Source: an uncultured Campylobacter sp. (GTDB lineage Bacteria > Campylobacterota > Campylobacteria > Campylobacterales > Campylobacteraceae). From it: a DNA stretch of 23,228 nucleotides. Positions 14,868 through 22,019 of the stretch are shown piece by piece. The stretch's first letter is position 1. Each line of letters begins with the position of its first letter. The translations under genes were made by a program, and so were the position numbers. The stretch is taken from assembly GCF_938039245.1 (NCBI RefSeq), contig NZ_CALHVN010000029.1, forward strand, positions 1 to 23,228, given 5' to 3'. The notes below the pieces were generated by a model. It did no database searches. It was not told the DNA's origin and worked only from the letters and a program-made list of their open reading frames with translations.

Positions 14868-15099
14868 TTTCTTGTTAAGGGGGAAGGGGCTTAAATTACG
14901 TTCTGCTAGCGGTTGCGAGCGTAGCGGTCTTTTTTGGCGGAGCGCAGCGAAGGTAGCGAACGCAGTAAAGCTAAGCAAAAGAGCTCCCTTTTGTATCCGC
15001 CTTTCTCTTTTTCTTGGGAGGCGGAAGGGGCTTTACTTCGCCTGCGGCTCGTAACTGCTAGCAGACCTACTTACGAAGCGTCGCCCCTTCCGCCCCCAA
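14868..15099 (+). repeat. Dispersed element, copy 2
   Basis: It starts TTTCTTGTTAAGGGGG and ends in a hairpin whose arms, TTGGGAGGCGGAAGGGG (15014-15030) and CCCCTTCCGCCCCCAA (15084-15099), pair along nearly their whole length. Compared with copy 1 (9-164, opposite orientation) the middle of the stem has changed on both arms so that pairing is kept. The hairpin loop is longer (53 against 20 nt), and about 50-60 extra bases lie near 14920-14975. A 25-nt block (15067-15091) is identical to copy 1. Confidence 0.7.
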
Positions 15100-15183
15100 A
15101 CCCCCACCATCTCCACTGCACGTGAGAGGTTGCTGCACTTCGTGCAGGTTTATTTGGCGCCGTCGCGCCGAAAATTTAAATTT

Positions 15184-15396
15184 GACGTTTTCAAGGTGCG
15201 GGTCTCGGTGGATAAAATTTTGAGGCTGAATTTTCAAATTTGATTAAATTTAAGTTTTTAAATTTGAACGTAAAACGATAAGGTGCGGTATTTTTTCGCT
15301 AGACAAGGCGGAATTTAAATTTTAAGCGTAGGCTAGACGGATAGTCTGCCGAGCTTAAAATTTAAATTCCAACGCAGTATAGCGGAAAAAGACAAG
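15184..15396. repeat. Direct repeat A with palindromic core, downstream of leuC
   Basis: The core 15287-15393 matches 16926-17032 nearly base for base. It contains a perfect 18-bp inverted repeat, GGAATTTAAATTTTAAGC at 15310-15327 with 15353-15370, an inner GGC-AGAC/GTCT-GCC stem (15331-15350), and outer pairing of TTTTTTCGCTA with TAGCGGAAAAA. Weaker similarity extends left to about 15184. The core begins 11 bases after the leuC stop, so it would be transcribed at the 3' end of leuC mRNA. Confidence 0.8.
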
Positions 15397-15404
15397 TCGC
15401 AAAA

Positions 15405-16679
15405 CTAAAGATCTCTCGGATCGGCTATCTTGCCCGCCACCGCACTCGCCGCCGCTACGGCCGAGTTTGCTAGATACACCTCGCTCGTTCTATCGCCCAT
15501 ACGGCCGACGAAGTTTCTATTGGTCGTGCTCACACAGCGCTCGCCCACGCCCAAAATCCCCATATATCCGCCCAGGCACGCGCCGCAGGTCGGGTTTGAG
15601 ACGACCGCGCCCGCTTCCGCGAAAATATCCATCAGCCCCTCTTTTTGCGCTTGCAGGGCGATCTTTTGCGTCGCAGGCGTGATGATGAGGCGAGTTTTGC
15701 GCGCTACCTTGCGGCCTTTTAGGATTTCAGCCGCGATACGTAGATCGCTTAGCCTGCCGTTCGTGCAGCTACCGATAAAGGCCTGATCGATGGCGATATC
15801 GTCTTTCACCGCTTCGCGCACGCTCTTGCCGTTGCTAGGTAGAAACGGATAGGCGATCACGGGGTCGAGCTTGCTAACGTCGATCTCTAAAATCTGCTCG
15901 TAGTTTGCGCCCTCGTCCGAGTAGTGCAGCTTCGGCTCGGCGCGTAAATTTTTACCTTTTAAAAACTCTTTCGTGGTTTCATCGACCGCGATGATGCCGC
16001 TTTTGCCGCCGGCCTCGATCGCCATGTTGCACATGCTAAAGCGCCCGTCCATATCGAGGCTATCTATCGTCTCGCCCGTAAATTCCAGCGCCTTATACAG
16101 CGCGCCGTCTACGCCGATGCGGCGGATGATTTCTAAGATGAGGTCCTTGCCGTAGACGTGGCGGTCTAGCTTGCCGCGAAAGATCACTTTGATAGTCGGC
16201 GGTACTTTAAACCAGTTTTTCCCCGTTATCATCGCATAGGCTAGATCGGTGCTACCCATACCCGTGGCAAAGGCTCCCAGCGCGCCGTGCGTACAGGTGT
16301 GGCTATCGGCGCCGATGATGACGTCGCCCGGCACCACGAGGCCCTTTTCGGGCAAAAGCGCGTGCTCTATGCCCATGTCCTTCTCGTCGAAATAATTTTT
16401 CAAATCGTGCTTATACGCAAAATCGCGGCTGATTTTAGCTTGGTTGGCGCTTAGGATGTCTTTTGCCGGGATGTAGTGGTCCATCACGACGCTAAAGCCG
16501 TCTGGATTAGCTAGCCTTGTCGCGCCGCTTCGCTCAAACTGCTTGATGGAGATAGGAGTCGTGATGTCGTTGCCGATGACCATGTCGATGTCGCTTTCGA
16601 TGATCTCGCCCGCGAAAACCTCGCGCCCTACGTGCTCGCTGAAAATCTTTTCGGTGATGGTTTGCTTTTTATTTTGCAT
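15405..16679 (-). CDS. leuC: 3-isopropylmalate dehydratase large subunit (LeuC, short form)
   Basis: A 424-residue aconitase-family protein that, with LeuD, isomerises 2- to 3-isopropylmalate in leucine synthesis. GADSHTCTHGALGAFATGMG at about 123-142 and the iron-sulfur ligands GSCTNGR (Cys305) and NPTCGAC (Cys365, Cys368) are intact. At 424 residues it matches the shorter, archaeal-like LeuC/homoaconitase group rather than the roughly 465-residue enterobacterial form. AAGGA lies five bases before ATG 16679; a TAAAAT box at 16730-16725 may be the promoter. No leuD, leuB or leuA adjoins it, and the gene is bracketed by direct repeats, which suggests it moved or was separated from its pathway. 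Confidence 0.93.
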   Translation of the reverse strand: MQNKKQTITEKIFSEHVGREVFAGEIIESDIDMVIGNDITTPISIKQFERSGATRLANPDGFSVVMDHYIPAKDILSANQAKISRDFAYKHDLKNYFDEKDMGIEHALLPEKGLVVPGDVIIGADSHTCTHGALGAFATGMGSTDLAYAMITGKNWFKVPPTIKVIFRGKLDRHVYGKDLILEIIRRIGVDGALYKALEFTGETIDSLDMDGRFSMCNMAIEAGGKSGIIAVDETTKEFLKGKNLRAEPKLHYSDEGANYEQILEIDVSKLDPVIAYPFLPSNGKSVREAVKDDIAIDQAFIGSCTNGRLSDLRIAAEILKGRKVARKTRLIITPATQKIALQAQKEGLMDIFAEAGAVVSNPTCGACLGGYMGILGVGERCVSTTNRNFVGRMGDRTSEVYLANSAVAAASAVAGKIADPRDL

Positions 16680-17046
16680 AAATTTTCCTTTTTTGCGGAT
16701 ACCGCGCGTTTTTAAAATTTAGCGATTTTAGCGAAAAATGGATAAAAAGAGATTGAGAGTAAAATTTGAGCGTTGCAAATACGAACCCTGTTCGGTTAAA
16801 TAGCGCAGTACGCCGCGGATTTAAAACCGAATTCGGCGTTTTTAGGATGCGGGTTTGGGCGAGCTAAATTTGAAGCGAAAATTTGCAAATTTGATTTAAA
16901 GTCTGAGCGTAAGAAGCGAAGGCGAGGTATTTTTTCGCTAGACAAGGCGGAATTTAAATTTTAAGCGTAGGCTAGACGAATGGTCTGCCGAGCTTAAAAT
17001 TTAAATTTCAACGCCGTATAGCGAGAAAAGACGAGCCGTTTAAATT
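16680..17046. other. Spacer upstream of leuC and downstream of the siderophore receptor
   Basis: A 367-base stretch with no gene. The leuC promoter region lies near 16690-16760. Direct repeat B fills 16832-17037. Confidence 0.65.
16832..17037. repeat. Direct repeat B with palindromic core, downstream of the siderophore receptor
   Basis: Same orientation as repeat A. The 18-bp arms lie at 16949-16966 and 16992-17009 with one G-T pair, and the inner stem has loop changes that keep pairing. The core ends 15 bases before the receptor's stop codon region at 17047, so it is the 3' end of that transcript. Outer similarity to repeat A includes the GCGGGT block at 16849-16860 and CAAATTTGAT near 16890. 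Confidence 0.8.
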
Positions 17047-19182
17047 TTAAAATTTAACGCTAGCAGTCAGCATAAACTGCCTCGCATACCCCGGCTGTAT
17101 CGGTATGATATTAGCCTGCGTGCCGGTCGATGAGGACGTATAGTAGAGCTTGTCGGTCAAATTTTTGACGTTAAACGAGAAATTCGTCTCGTAGCCCGCA
17201 ATCTTGGTATCGTAGCTGATAAATGCGTCGTAAACGACCGCATCGTCCATCTTAAAGCCCGTTCCCGCAGGCACGGCCGGTAAATTCGTCCTCATGTAGT
17301 AGGTGTACCATGAGCCAAAATACCTCGCTCCGCCGCCGATCCTTAGGCCTTTTGCGCCTAGATGGCTAAAGTCGTAGTTAGCAAAGAGACTGGCTTGGTG
17401 CTTAGGCGTGGCCTCTAGCGGTTTGCCCACTAGCACGGCAAACGCGCCGCTATCCTTGCGCACCTCGGTTTTAGTGTATGCGTAGCTAGCGCCCACGCTT
17501 AGCCCTTGCGTCACGCGGCCGTTAAAGTCAAACTCAAATCCTCTCGAGCGCGCCTCGCCCACGGGCGTACTTACGCTATTTACGGTGCGCATGATATTTT
17601 TCTTGTCGATGTTAAAGACCGCTGCGCTAGCCGTTATGCTATCGTTTTGAAATTTAGTTCCCAGCTCTACGCTTTTACCTTCTTCGGGCTTTATGTCGCC
17701 GATGTCGTCGCCACTGATCGCCATTTGCGGGCTAAAGCTTTGCGCGTAGTTGGCGTAAACAGACCACTCCGGCGTTAGCAGGTATAAAAGCCCCGTCTGC
17801 CACGTAAATTTGCCGTCTTGTTGATCGGTGGTGTTTGGTCCGCTAGTCGTGCCGCGCGCGACTTGGTCGTAGTATTCGTATCTAACGCCCAAAGAGTAGA
17901 TCAAATTTTCGGTCAAATTTATACTATCTTGCGCGTAAAATCCGATCGTTCTTAGCTTTTGATACTGGATACCGGAGGCTCGGTCGGACGGATAGGGGAC
18001 CGTGCCGTAGACTGGACTGTAGATATTTATCGGGAAGTTTTTGTGCGTCGTGCCGGAGCTGTAGCTGTTTAGCGCGCCGGGTCTATAGCGGTAGTACTCC
18101 TTTGCGTCGATGCCAAAGAGTAAGTTATGCTCTATCTCGCCCGTTTGCACGTAACCGTTTAAATTTAGCGATCCGGCGTGCGTGCGGTGGATAAATCCGT
18201 CGTACGCCTCGTTTCGTCTAGCCGCAACGCCCGTGTTTAAATTTACGTTCATTAGCCTGATGTGACCGTACTCGTGCTTTGAGCGGGAAAATGCGTAAGC
18301 GCCGCGCAGTAGCCAGTCCTCGCCGATATTTTTTTCAAAATTTACGTCTACGGTGTCGAGTCTGGTTTGTAGTTTATTAAACGGCTCGTCAAGGCGCCTT
18401 TTCTTATCTATCGGCAGTAGCTTGCCCGTGCTTGGTACTAGATACATACCGCGGTCGATCGGGTCGGTCGAGCGCGTGTGCGTATAGGCTAAATTTATGC
18501 GGTAATCATCGCCTTTATAAGAAAGAGAGGGCGCAAAGAGGACGTTTTTATATTCGCCAAACTCCCTCCAGTAGTCTTTTTGCATCATATCAAATATAAA
18601 TCTATACGCAAAGCCGCTCTCCGCGATCGGTCCCGTGGTATCAAAGCCCGCGTTCCAATAGTTGCGGTTGCCGATACCCGCCCAAATTTCGTTTGAGAAG
18701 TCGTATTTTGGTTTTTTAGTGACCATATTTATGATGCCGCCGGGCTCTTGCGCGCCGTAGAGCAAGCTAGCCGGGCCTTTTAGCACCTCGACGCTTTCTA
18801 CGGTTTTATTAAAGCTATGCATGACGCTAGCAGGTACGCCGTTTCGCATGATCGAGCCGTCGCGTCCGCCGCCAAAGCCTCGCTTAATGATCGAGTCAAA
18901 GATACCGCCCGTGGTGTTTCCGTAGCTAACGCCGCTAACGTTTTGAAGGCTTTCGGCTAGAGTTTCGGGTTTTTTATCCTTTAGCTGTTGTTGCGTCACG
19001 ACGTTTACCGTCTGCGGGATCTCTAAAATAGGCGTATTCGTTTTGCCTACTTCGCTGGTTTTGGCGCGGTATCCGTCGTCCGCGCTCTCGCTAATCTCGA
19101 CGCCTTGTAGCGCAACATCGGCGGCGAAAATTTGGGTTAAAAGCAGCGACGAGACCGCTAAACTTAGGCTGAATTTGTTCAT
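17047..19182 (-). CDS. TonB-dependent siderophore receptor
   Basis: A 711-residue outer-membrane receptor. Signal peptide about 1-20 (cut after IFA), TonB-box-like segment LQGVEIS near 25-31, plug domain about 45-155 with IPQTVNVVTQQQL, IMRNGVP and VEVLKGPASLLYGAQEPGGI, then a 22-strand-type barrel ending in FMLTASVKF with the C-terminal Phe. It resembles FhuE/FpvA/FoxA-type ferric siderophore receptors; it lacks an N-terminal STN signalling domain, so it should not signal to a sigma factor. The ligand cannot be read from sequence. Regulation by iron is likely, as a Fur-box-like site overlaps its -10 box. No transporter or TonB genes adjoin it. Confidence 0.92.
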   Translation of the reverse strand: MNKFSLSLAVSSLLLTQIFAADVALQGVEISESADDGYRAKTSEVGKTNTPILEIPQTVNVVTQQQLKDKKPETLAESLQNVSGVSYGNTTGGIFDSIIKRGFGGGRDGSIMRNGVPASVMHSFNKTVESVEVLKGPASLLYGAQEPGGIINMVTKKPKYDFSNEIWAGIGNRNYWNAGFDTTGPIAESGFAYRFIFDMMQKDYWREFGEYKNVLFAPSLSYKGDDYRINLAYTHTRSTDPIDRGMYLVPSTGKLLPIDKKRRLDEPFNKLQTRLDTVDVNFEKNIGEDWLLRGAYAFSRSKHEYGHIRLMNVNLNTGVAARRNEAYDGFIHRTHAGSLNLNGYVQTGEIEHNLLFGIDAKEYYRYRPGALNSYSSGTTHKNFPINIYSPVYGTVPYPSDRASGIQYQKLRTIGFYAQDSINLTENLIYSLGVRYEYYDQVARGTTSGPNTTDQQDGKFTWQTGLLYLLTPEWSVYANYAQSFSPQMAISGDDIGDIKPEEGKSVELGTKFQNDSITASAAVFNIDKKNIMRTVNSVSTPVGEARSRGFEFDFNGRVTQGLSVGASYAYTKTEVRKDSGAFAVLVGKPLEATPKHQASLFANYDFSHLGAKGLRIGGGARYFGSWYTYYMRTNLPAVPAGTGFKMDDAVVYDAFISYDTKIAGYETNFSFNVKNLTDKLYYTSSSTGTQANIIPIQPGYARQFMLTASVKF

Positions 19183-19200
19183 TTATTTTTTCTCCGTTTT

Positions 19201-19219
19201 AAAATGCATTATCATTATA
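19201..19219 (-). promoter_or_regulatory. Fur-box-like operator over the receptor's -10 box
   Basis: The minus strand reads TATAATGATAATGCATTTT, matching 13 of 19 positions of the classical Fur consensus. Its first six bases (19219-19214) are also a TATAAT -10 box, 32 bases before the ATG. Bound Fur would block the promoter. Confidence 0.55.
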
Positions 19220-19255
19220 TTATTCTTACGCTTAAATTTCGGCCTTATTTTAGGC

Positions 19256-19261
19256 TATAAT
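19256..19261 (+). promoter_or_regulatory. -10 box of the NFACT gene
   Basis: TATAAT ends seven bases before ATG 19269, so transcription should begin at or next to the A of the ATG. No ribosome-binding site fits in between; the mRNA may be leaderless. Confidence 0.5.
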
Positions 19262-19268
19262 TTCGGCT

Positions 19269-20588
19269 ATGAAATACGCAAATTTAAAACAAATACAATC
19301 TTTTCTAGGCAAATTTAAAAAAATAACCGCAATCAGACGCGCGGGCGATATGGCGATATTTACCCAGTTTGACGGCGAGCTCGGGCTGTTTTTCGACCTT
19401 AGCAAGTCTGACTCCGCGATCTACGCAAATCCTGATTTTCTAAACGTAAAAGAGTACAAAGCGCCCTTTGACGTCGCGCTTAAAAAGAGGTTCTGGGGGG
19501 CTAAAATTTTAAATTTAAGCGTGCCCGAGGGAAATAGAATTTTAAAGCTGGAGTGCGAATTCCAAGGCTCGTATAAGAGCCTCGCCTCAAGCCTATTTTT
19601 GGAGTTTACGGGGCGCTTTACCAACGCGATCATCACGGACGAAAAAGGCGTCATAATCGAGGCTTTGCGCCATATAGATAATAATTTTCGTGTGATAAAA
19701 CCGGGGCGCGAGCTGCTAGAGCTGCCGCCTGCAGCGATAAAAGAGCGCCAGACGCCGCCGATAACCGATTTTGCGCAGTATTTTAGCGAGGAATTTAAGC
19801 GCGTAAATAACGCAAAGCTAGAAAATCTGCGCGCCGTAAAATCGGCCGCGATAGAGCGAAAAATGCAAAATTTAAGCGAGATTTTATCGGGTCTTGAAAA
19901 CGAAGCGGATCTGAATGCGCAAAGCGAAATTTTAAGCAAAAACGCGGGGCTGATCCTGTCGAATTTACACGCGCTAAGGGACTACGAGCGCGAGGTAACG
20001 CTAAATGATTTCGAGCGAGGCGAGGTGCGGCTCGTGCTGGACGATAGTCCTAAAATCGCCGCAAACGCGATGTTTGCTAAGGCAAAAAGGCTAAAACAAA
20101 AGGCGGCGGGCCTGGTTATCGAGCGGCAAAATTTGACCGAAAAGCTGGAGTTTTTATCAAATTTGCAAACGCTCGTAAATGAAGCAAAAAGCGCCGAAGA
20201 GCTAGAGATCCTAGCGCCTAAAAAAGCCCGCGCCGCAAAGCAAAAAGAGCAAAATCAAAACGTTGAGGATTTTTACGTCGAAAGCTATAAAATCAGCATC
20301 GGACGCAACGAAAAAGGCAACGTCTGGCTGCTAAAAAACTCGAAAAAAGACGACGTCTGGATGCATCTAAAAGACCTGCCGTCCGCGCACGTCATCATCA
20401 AAACCGCAAAAAGCGCTCCCAGCGAGGAAATTTTGAGATTTGCGGCGAAAATTTGCGTAAATTTTAGCGTCAAAGGCGACGGGACGTACGAGGTTGATTT
20501 TACCAAACGTAACAACGTCAAAATTATGAGCGGCGCAAATGTAAATTATATTAATTTTAAGACGATATTAGTAACAAAGCACGACTAA
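19269..20588 (+). CDS. NFACT-domain protein (RqcH/Rqc2-like ribosome quality control factor)
   Basis: A 439-residue cytoplasmic protein. The NFACT-N domain covers about 1-150, a long helical and coiled-coil middle lies at about 175-330, and NFACT-R at about 335-439 has GRNEKGN (345-351) and DDVWMHLKDLPSAHVII (361-377). RqcH binds stalled 50S-peptidyl-tRNA complexes and adds alanine tails. Many such genes are named fibronectin-binding proteins, which is likely misleading here. It is shorter than Firmicute RqcH, as in other Campylobacter. The start fits the domain's beginning and appears leaderless. It heads a plus-strand set with a small gene, cdsA and dxr, an order I recall from C. jejuni. 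Confidence 0.88.
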   Translation: MKYANLKQIQSFLGKFKKITAIRRAGDMAIFTQFDGELGLFFDLSKSDSAIYANPDFLNVKEYKAPFDVALKKRFWGAKILNLSVPEGNRILKLECEFQGSYKSLASSLFLEFTGRFTNAIITDEKGVIIEALRHIDNNFRVIKPGRELLELPPAAIKERQTPPITDFAQYFSEEFKRVNNAKLENLRAVKSAAIERKMQNLSEILSGLENEADLNAQSEILSKNAGLILSNLHALRDYEREVTLNDFERGEVRLVLDDSPKIAANAMFAKAKRLKQKAAGLVIERQNLTEKLEFLSNLQTLVNEAKSAEELEILAPKKARAAKQKEQNQNVEDFYVESYKISIGRNEKGNVWLLKNSKKDDVWMHLKDLPSAHVIIKTAKSAPSEEILRFAAKICVNFSVKGDGTYEVDFTKRNNVKIMSGANVNYINFKTILVTKHD

Positions 20589-20603
20589 AAGAGGAGGCGA
20601 AAA

Positions 20604-20951
20604 GTGGCTGTAACACCCCTTGGCAACACGATTTTTATCAATCAAAACGTAAATATGGTCTCAAACAAGGTTGCCGACGTCCAAAATAGATTTGACCTAC
20701 AAAACCTCGCCGCCGCATCGCTAGCAAGCGACGAAAAACAAGAGGTCTCCGAAGTGCGACCGACCGAGGAAACCTACAAAATCGACCCCGAAAACGAGCA
20801 CGAAAAGCAAAAGGGCAGGCAGGAGCAGGGCGAGCTCGCCTCGGAGCAAAAAGGCGAAAATTCTGACGACGAAGACTCCGAAGAGCACGTCGCGGCTAAC
20901 GACTTTCCGCAGGCATCGCCCGTATTTCATCATCTTGATCTTAAAATTTAA
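20604..20951 (+). CDS. Small acidic conserved hypothetical protein
   Basis: A 115-residue hydrophilic protein starting at GTG with GAGGAGG seven bases before it, 15 bases after the NFACT gene, so very likely in its operon. The N-terminus (MAVTPLGNTIFINQNVNM) is the ordered, conserved-looking part; from about 45 to 100 it is Glu/Lys/Gln-rich and probably disordered. I recall a hypothetical gene at this place in C. jejuni. Its function is unknown; possible sites of action, given the neighbours, are translation rescue or the envelope, but nothing shows this. Confidence 0.75.
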   Translation: MAVTPLGNTIFINQNVNMVSNKVADVQNRFDLQNLAAASLASDEKQEVSEVRPTEETYKIDPENEHEKQKGRQEQGELASEQKGENSDDEDSEEHVAANDFPQASPVFHHLDLKI

Positions 20952-20963
20952 GCTTGCGGGCTT

Positions 20964-20997
20964 AAATTTGACCGCTCGCGGTTAGGCGGTCAAATTT
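20964..20997. terminator. Hairpin after the NFACT operon pair
   Basis: AAATTTGACCGC at 20964-20975 pairs perfectly with 20986-20997 over a 10-base loop, 13 bases after the small acidic gene's stop. There is no T-run, so termination is only probable. Confidence 0.4.
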
Positions 20998-21258
20998 GGC
21001 TCGATTTAGATCAAATTTGAGCCTTTGTCCGCTAAATTTAAGCAGCCGTTTTTAGCAAAAACAAAATCTAGCGTGGCTCTTTAAATGCGCGCCGAATTTG
21101 CCGCCTCGCTCGGTAAAATTTAACCCAAATCCGCCAAATTTACCGACCCGTTTTAATCAAAACTAAATTTTAACGCAAATCCGTTAAATTTAACCGCCAG
21201 CTAAAGCCCGCAAAGGTAAATTCGCCTCAAATTTCGGCGCTTTTAAGCGAAAATTTTA

Positions 21259-21264
21259 TACAAT
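21259..21264 (+). promoter_or_regulatory. Candidate -10 of cdsA-dxr
   Basis: TACAAT preceded by AAATTTTA, 24 bases before the cdsA ATG at 21288. AAAAAAGG further on is the ribosome site. Confidence 0.45.
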
Positions 21265-21287
21265 CGTTACTCAAAAAAGGAAAAATC

Positions 21288-22019
21288 ATGAAAACGCGTA
21301 TAATCACCGGCGTCGCGCTATTTGCGGCGGTTTTGGTCATCTTTTTCGTCGATAGTTATCTGTTAAATTTCGCCATTTTAGGCTTCGTGCTTTACACGGC
21401 CTTTAGCGAAGCGCAAAAGCTCTACGGCCTGCAAGGAAGCTCTCTTGCTCTCGTGGCGGTTATTTTTTACCTGCTCACGCCCTTTTCAAACCCCGCATTT
21501 ATCGCTATTTTAGCGGTCTTGCTCGTGGTTAGTTTTCTCGCGCACTTTAAGAGCGAAAATCTAACGCCCGCGCTGCCGTTTTTGTATCCGATGACGCCTA
21601 TTTTTCTCATCTGGATGCTTTATTCGCTCTACGGCGTGGGCTACTTGGCGTGGCTGATTTTAACGGTCGTGGCGTGCGATAGCGGGGCGTTTTTCGTCGG
21701 TAAATTTTGCGGTAAGCACGCCTTTAGCGAGACTTCGCCGAACAAAACCTGGGAGGGCGTCGCGGGCGGTATCGCCGTGGCTACGGTCTTTGGCGCGGGC
21801 TTTGGCTGGGTGCTGACCGATAGCTTATGGCATAGCCTCATTACGGCGTTTTTGGTTGCGGTTTTTGGCGTGTGGGGCGATCTTTTCGAGAGCTACTTAA
21901 AGCGCCGCGCGGGCGTCAAGGATAGCGGCACGCTGCTACCGGGTCACGGCGGTATGCTTGACCGCGTCGACGGCTATTTGTTCGGCGTCGCGGCGATGCT
22001 CTGGACGCTATCGTGGTAG
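21288..22019 (+). CDS. cdsA: Phosphatidate cytidylyltransferase (CDP-diacylglycerol synthase)
   Basis: A 243-residue inner-membrane enzyme making CDP-diacylglycerol from phosphatidate and CTP, the branch point for phospholipids. It has about seven hydrophobic segments. SPNKTWEGVAGG lies at about 150-161 and the family signature at 202-228 (SYLKRRAGVKDSG, then LPGHGGMLDRVD) with its conserved Lys, Asp and His is intact. AAAAAAGG precedes ATG 21288. The stop overlaps the start of dxr by seven bases, so the two are translationally coupled. Confidence 0.96.
   Translation: MKTRIITGVALFAAVLVIFFVDSYLLNFAILGFVLYTAFSEAQKLYGLQGSSLALVAVIFYLLTPFSNPAFIAILAVLLVVSFLAHFKSENLTPALPFLYPMTPIFLIWMLYSLYGVGYLAWLILTVVACDSGAFFVGKFCGKHAFSETSPNKTWEGVAGGIAVATVFGAGFGWVLTDSLWHSLITAFLVAVFGVWGDLFESYLKRRAGVKDSGTLLPGHGGMLDRVDGYLFGVAAMLWTLSW

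Larger units (their letters stand above)
14721..15404. other. Repeat-rich spacer
   Basis: A 684-base gene-free stretch. It holds the dispersed element at 14868-15099, small hairpins at 15133-15147 (CTGCAC/GTGCAG) and 15156-15169 (GGCGC/GCGCC), and the direct repeat at 15184-15396. A plus-strand open frame at 14773-15054 consists mostly of element sequence and is not supported. Confidence 0.7.
20952..21287. other. AAATTT-dense spacer with hairpins
   Basis: A 336-base gap with no ORF of note. Between 20941 and 21240 I count ten AAATTT words. It holds a 12-bp inverted repeat at 20964-20997 and GGCTC/GAGCC pairing just after. A promoter-like TACAAT at 21259 precedes cdsA. Confidence 0.65.

Noticed and set aside
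14773..15054. Plus-strand open frame of 93 codons
   Set aside because: It runs through the dispersed element and has repeat-like, Cys- and Lys-rich low-sense translation with no ribosome site.
15184..17037. Composite transposon carrying leuC
   Set aside because: The flanking repeats are direct but carry no transposase, terminal inverted repeats of IS type, or visible target duplications, so no mobile-element call was made.
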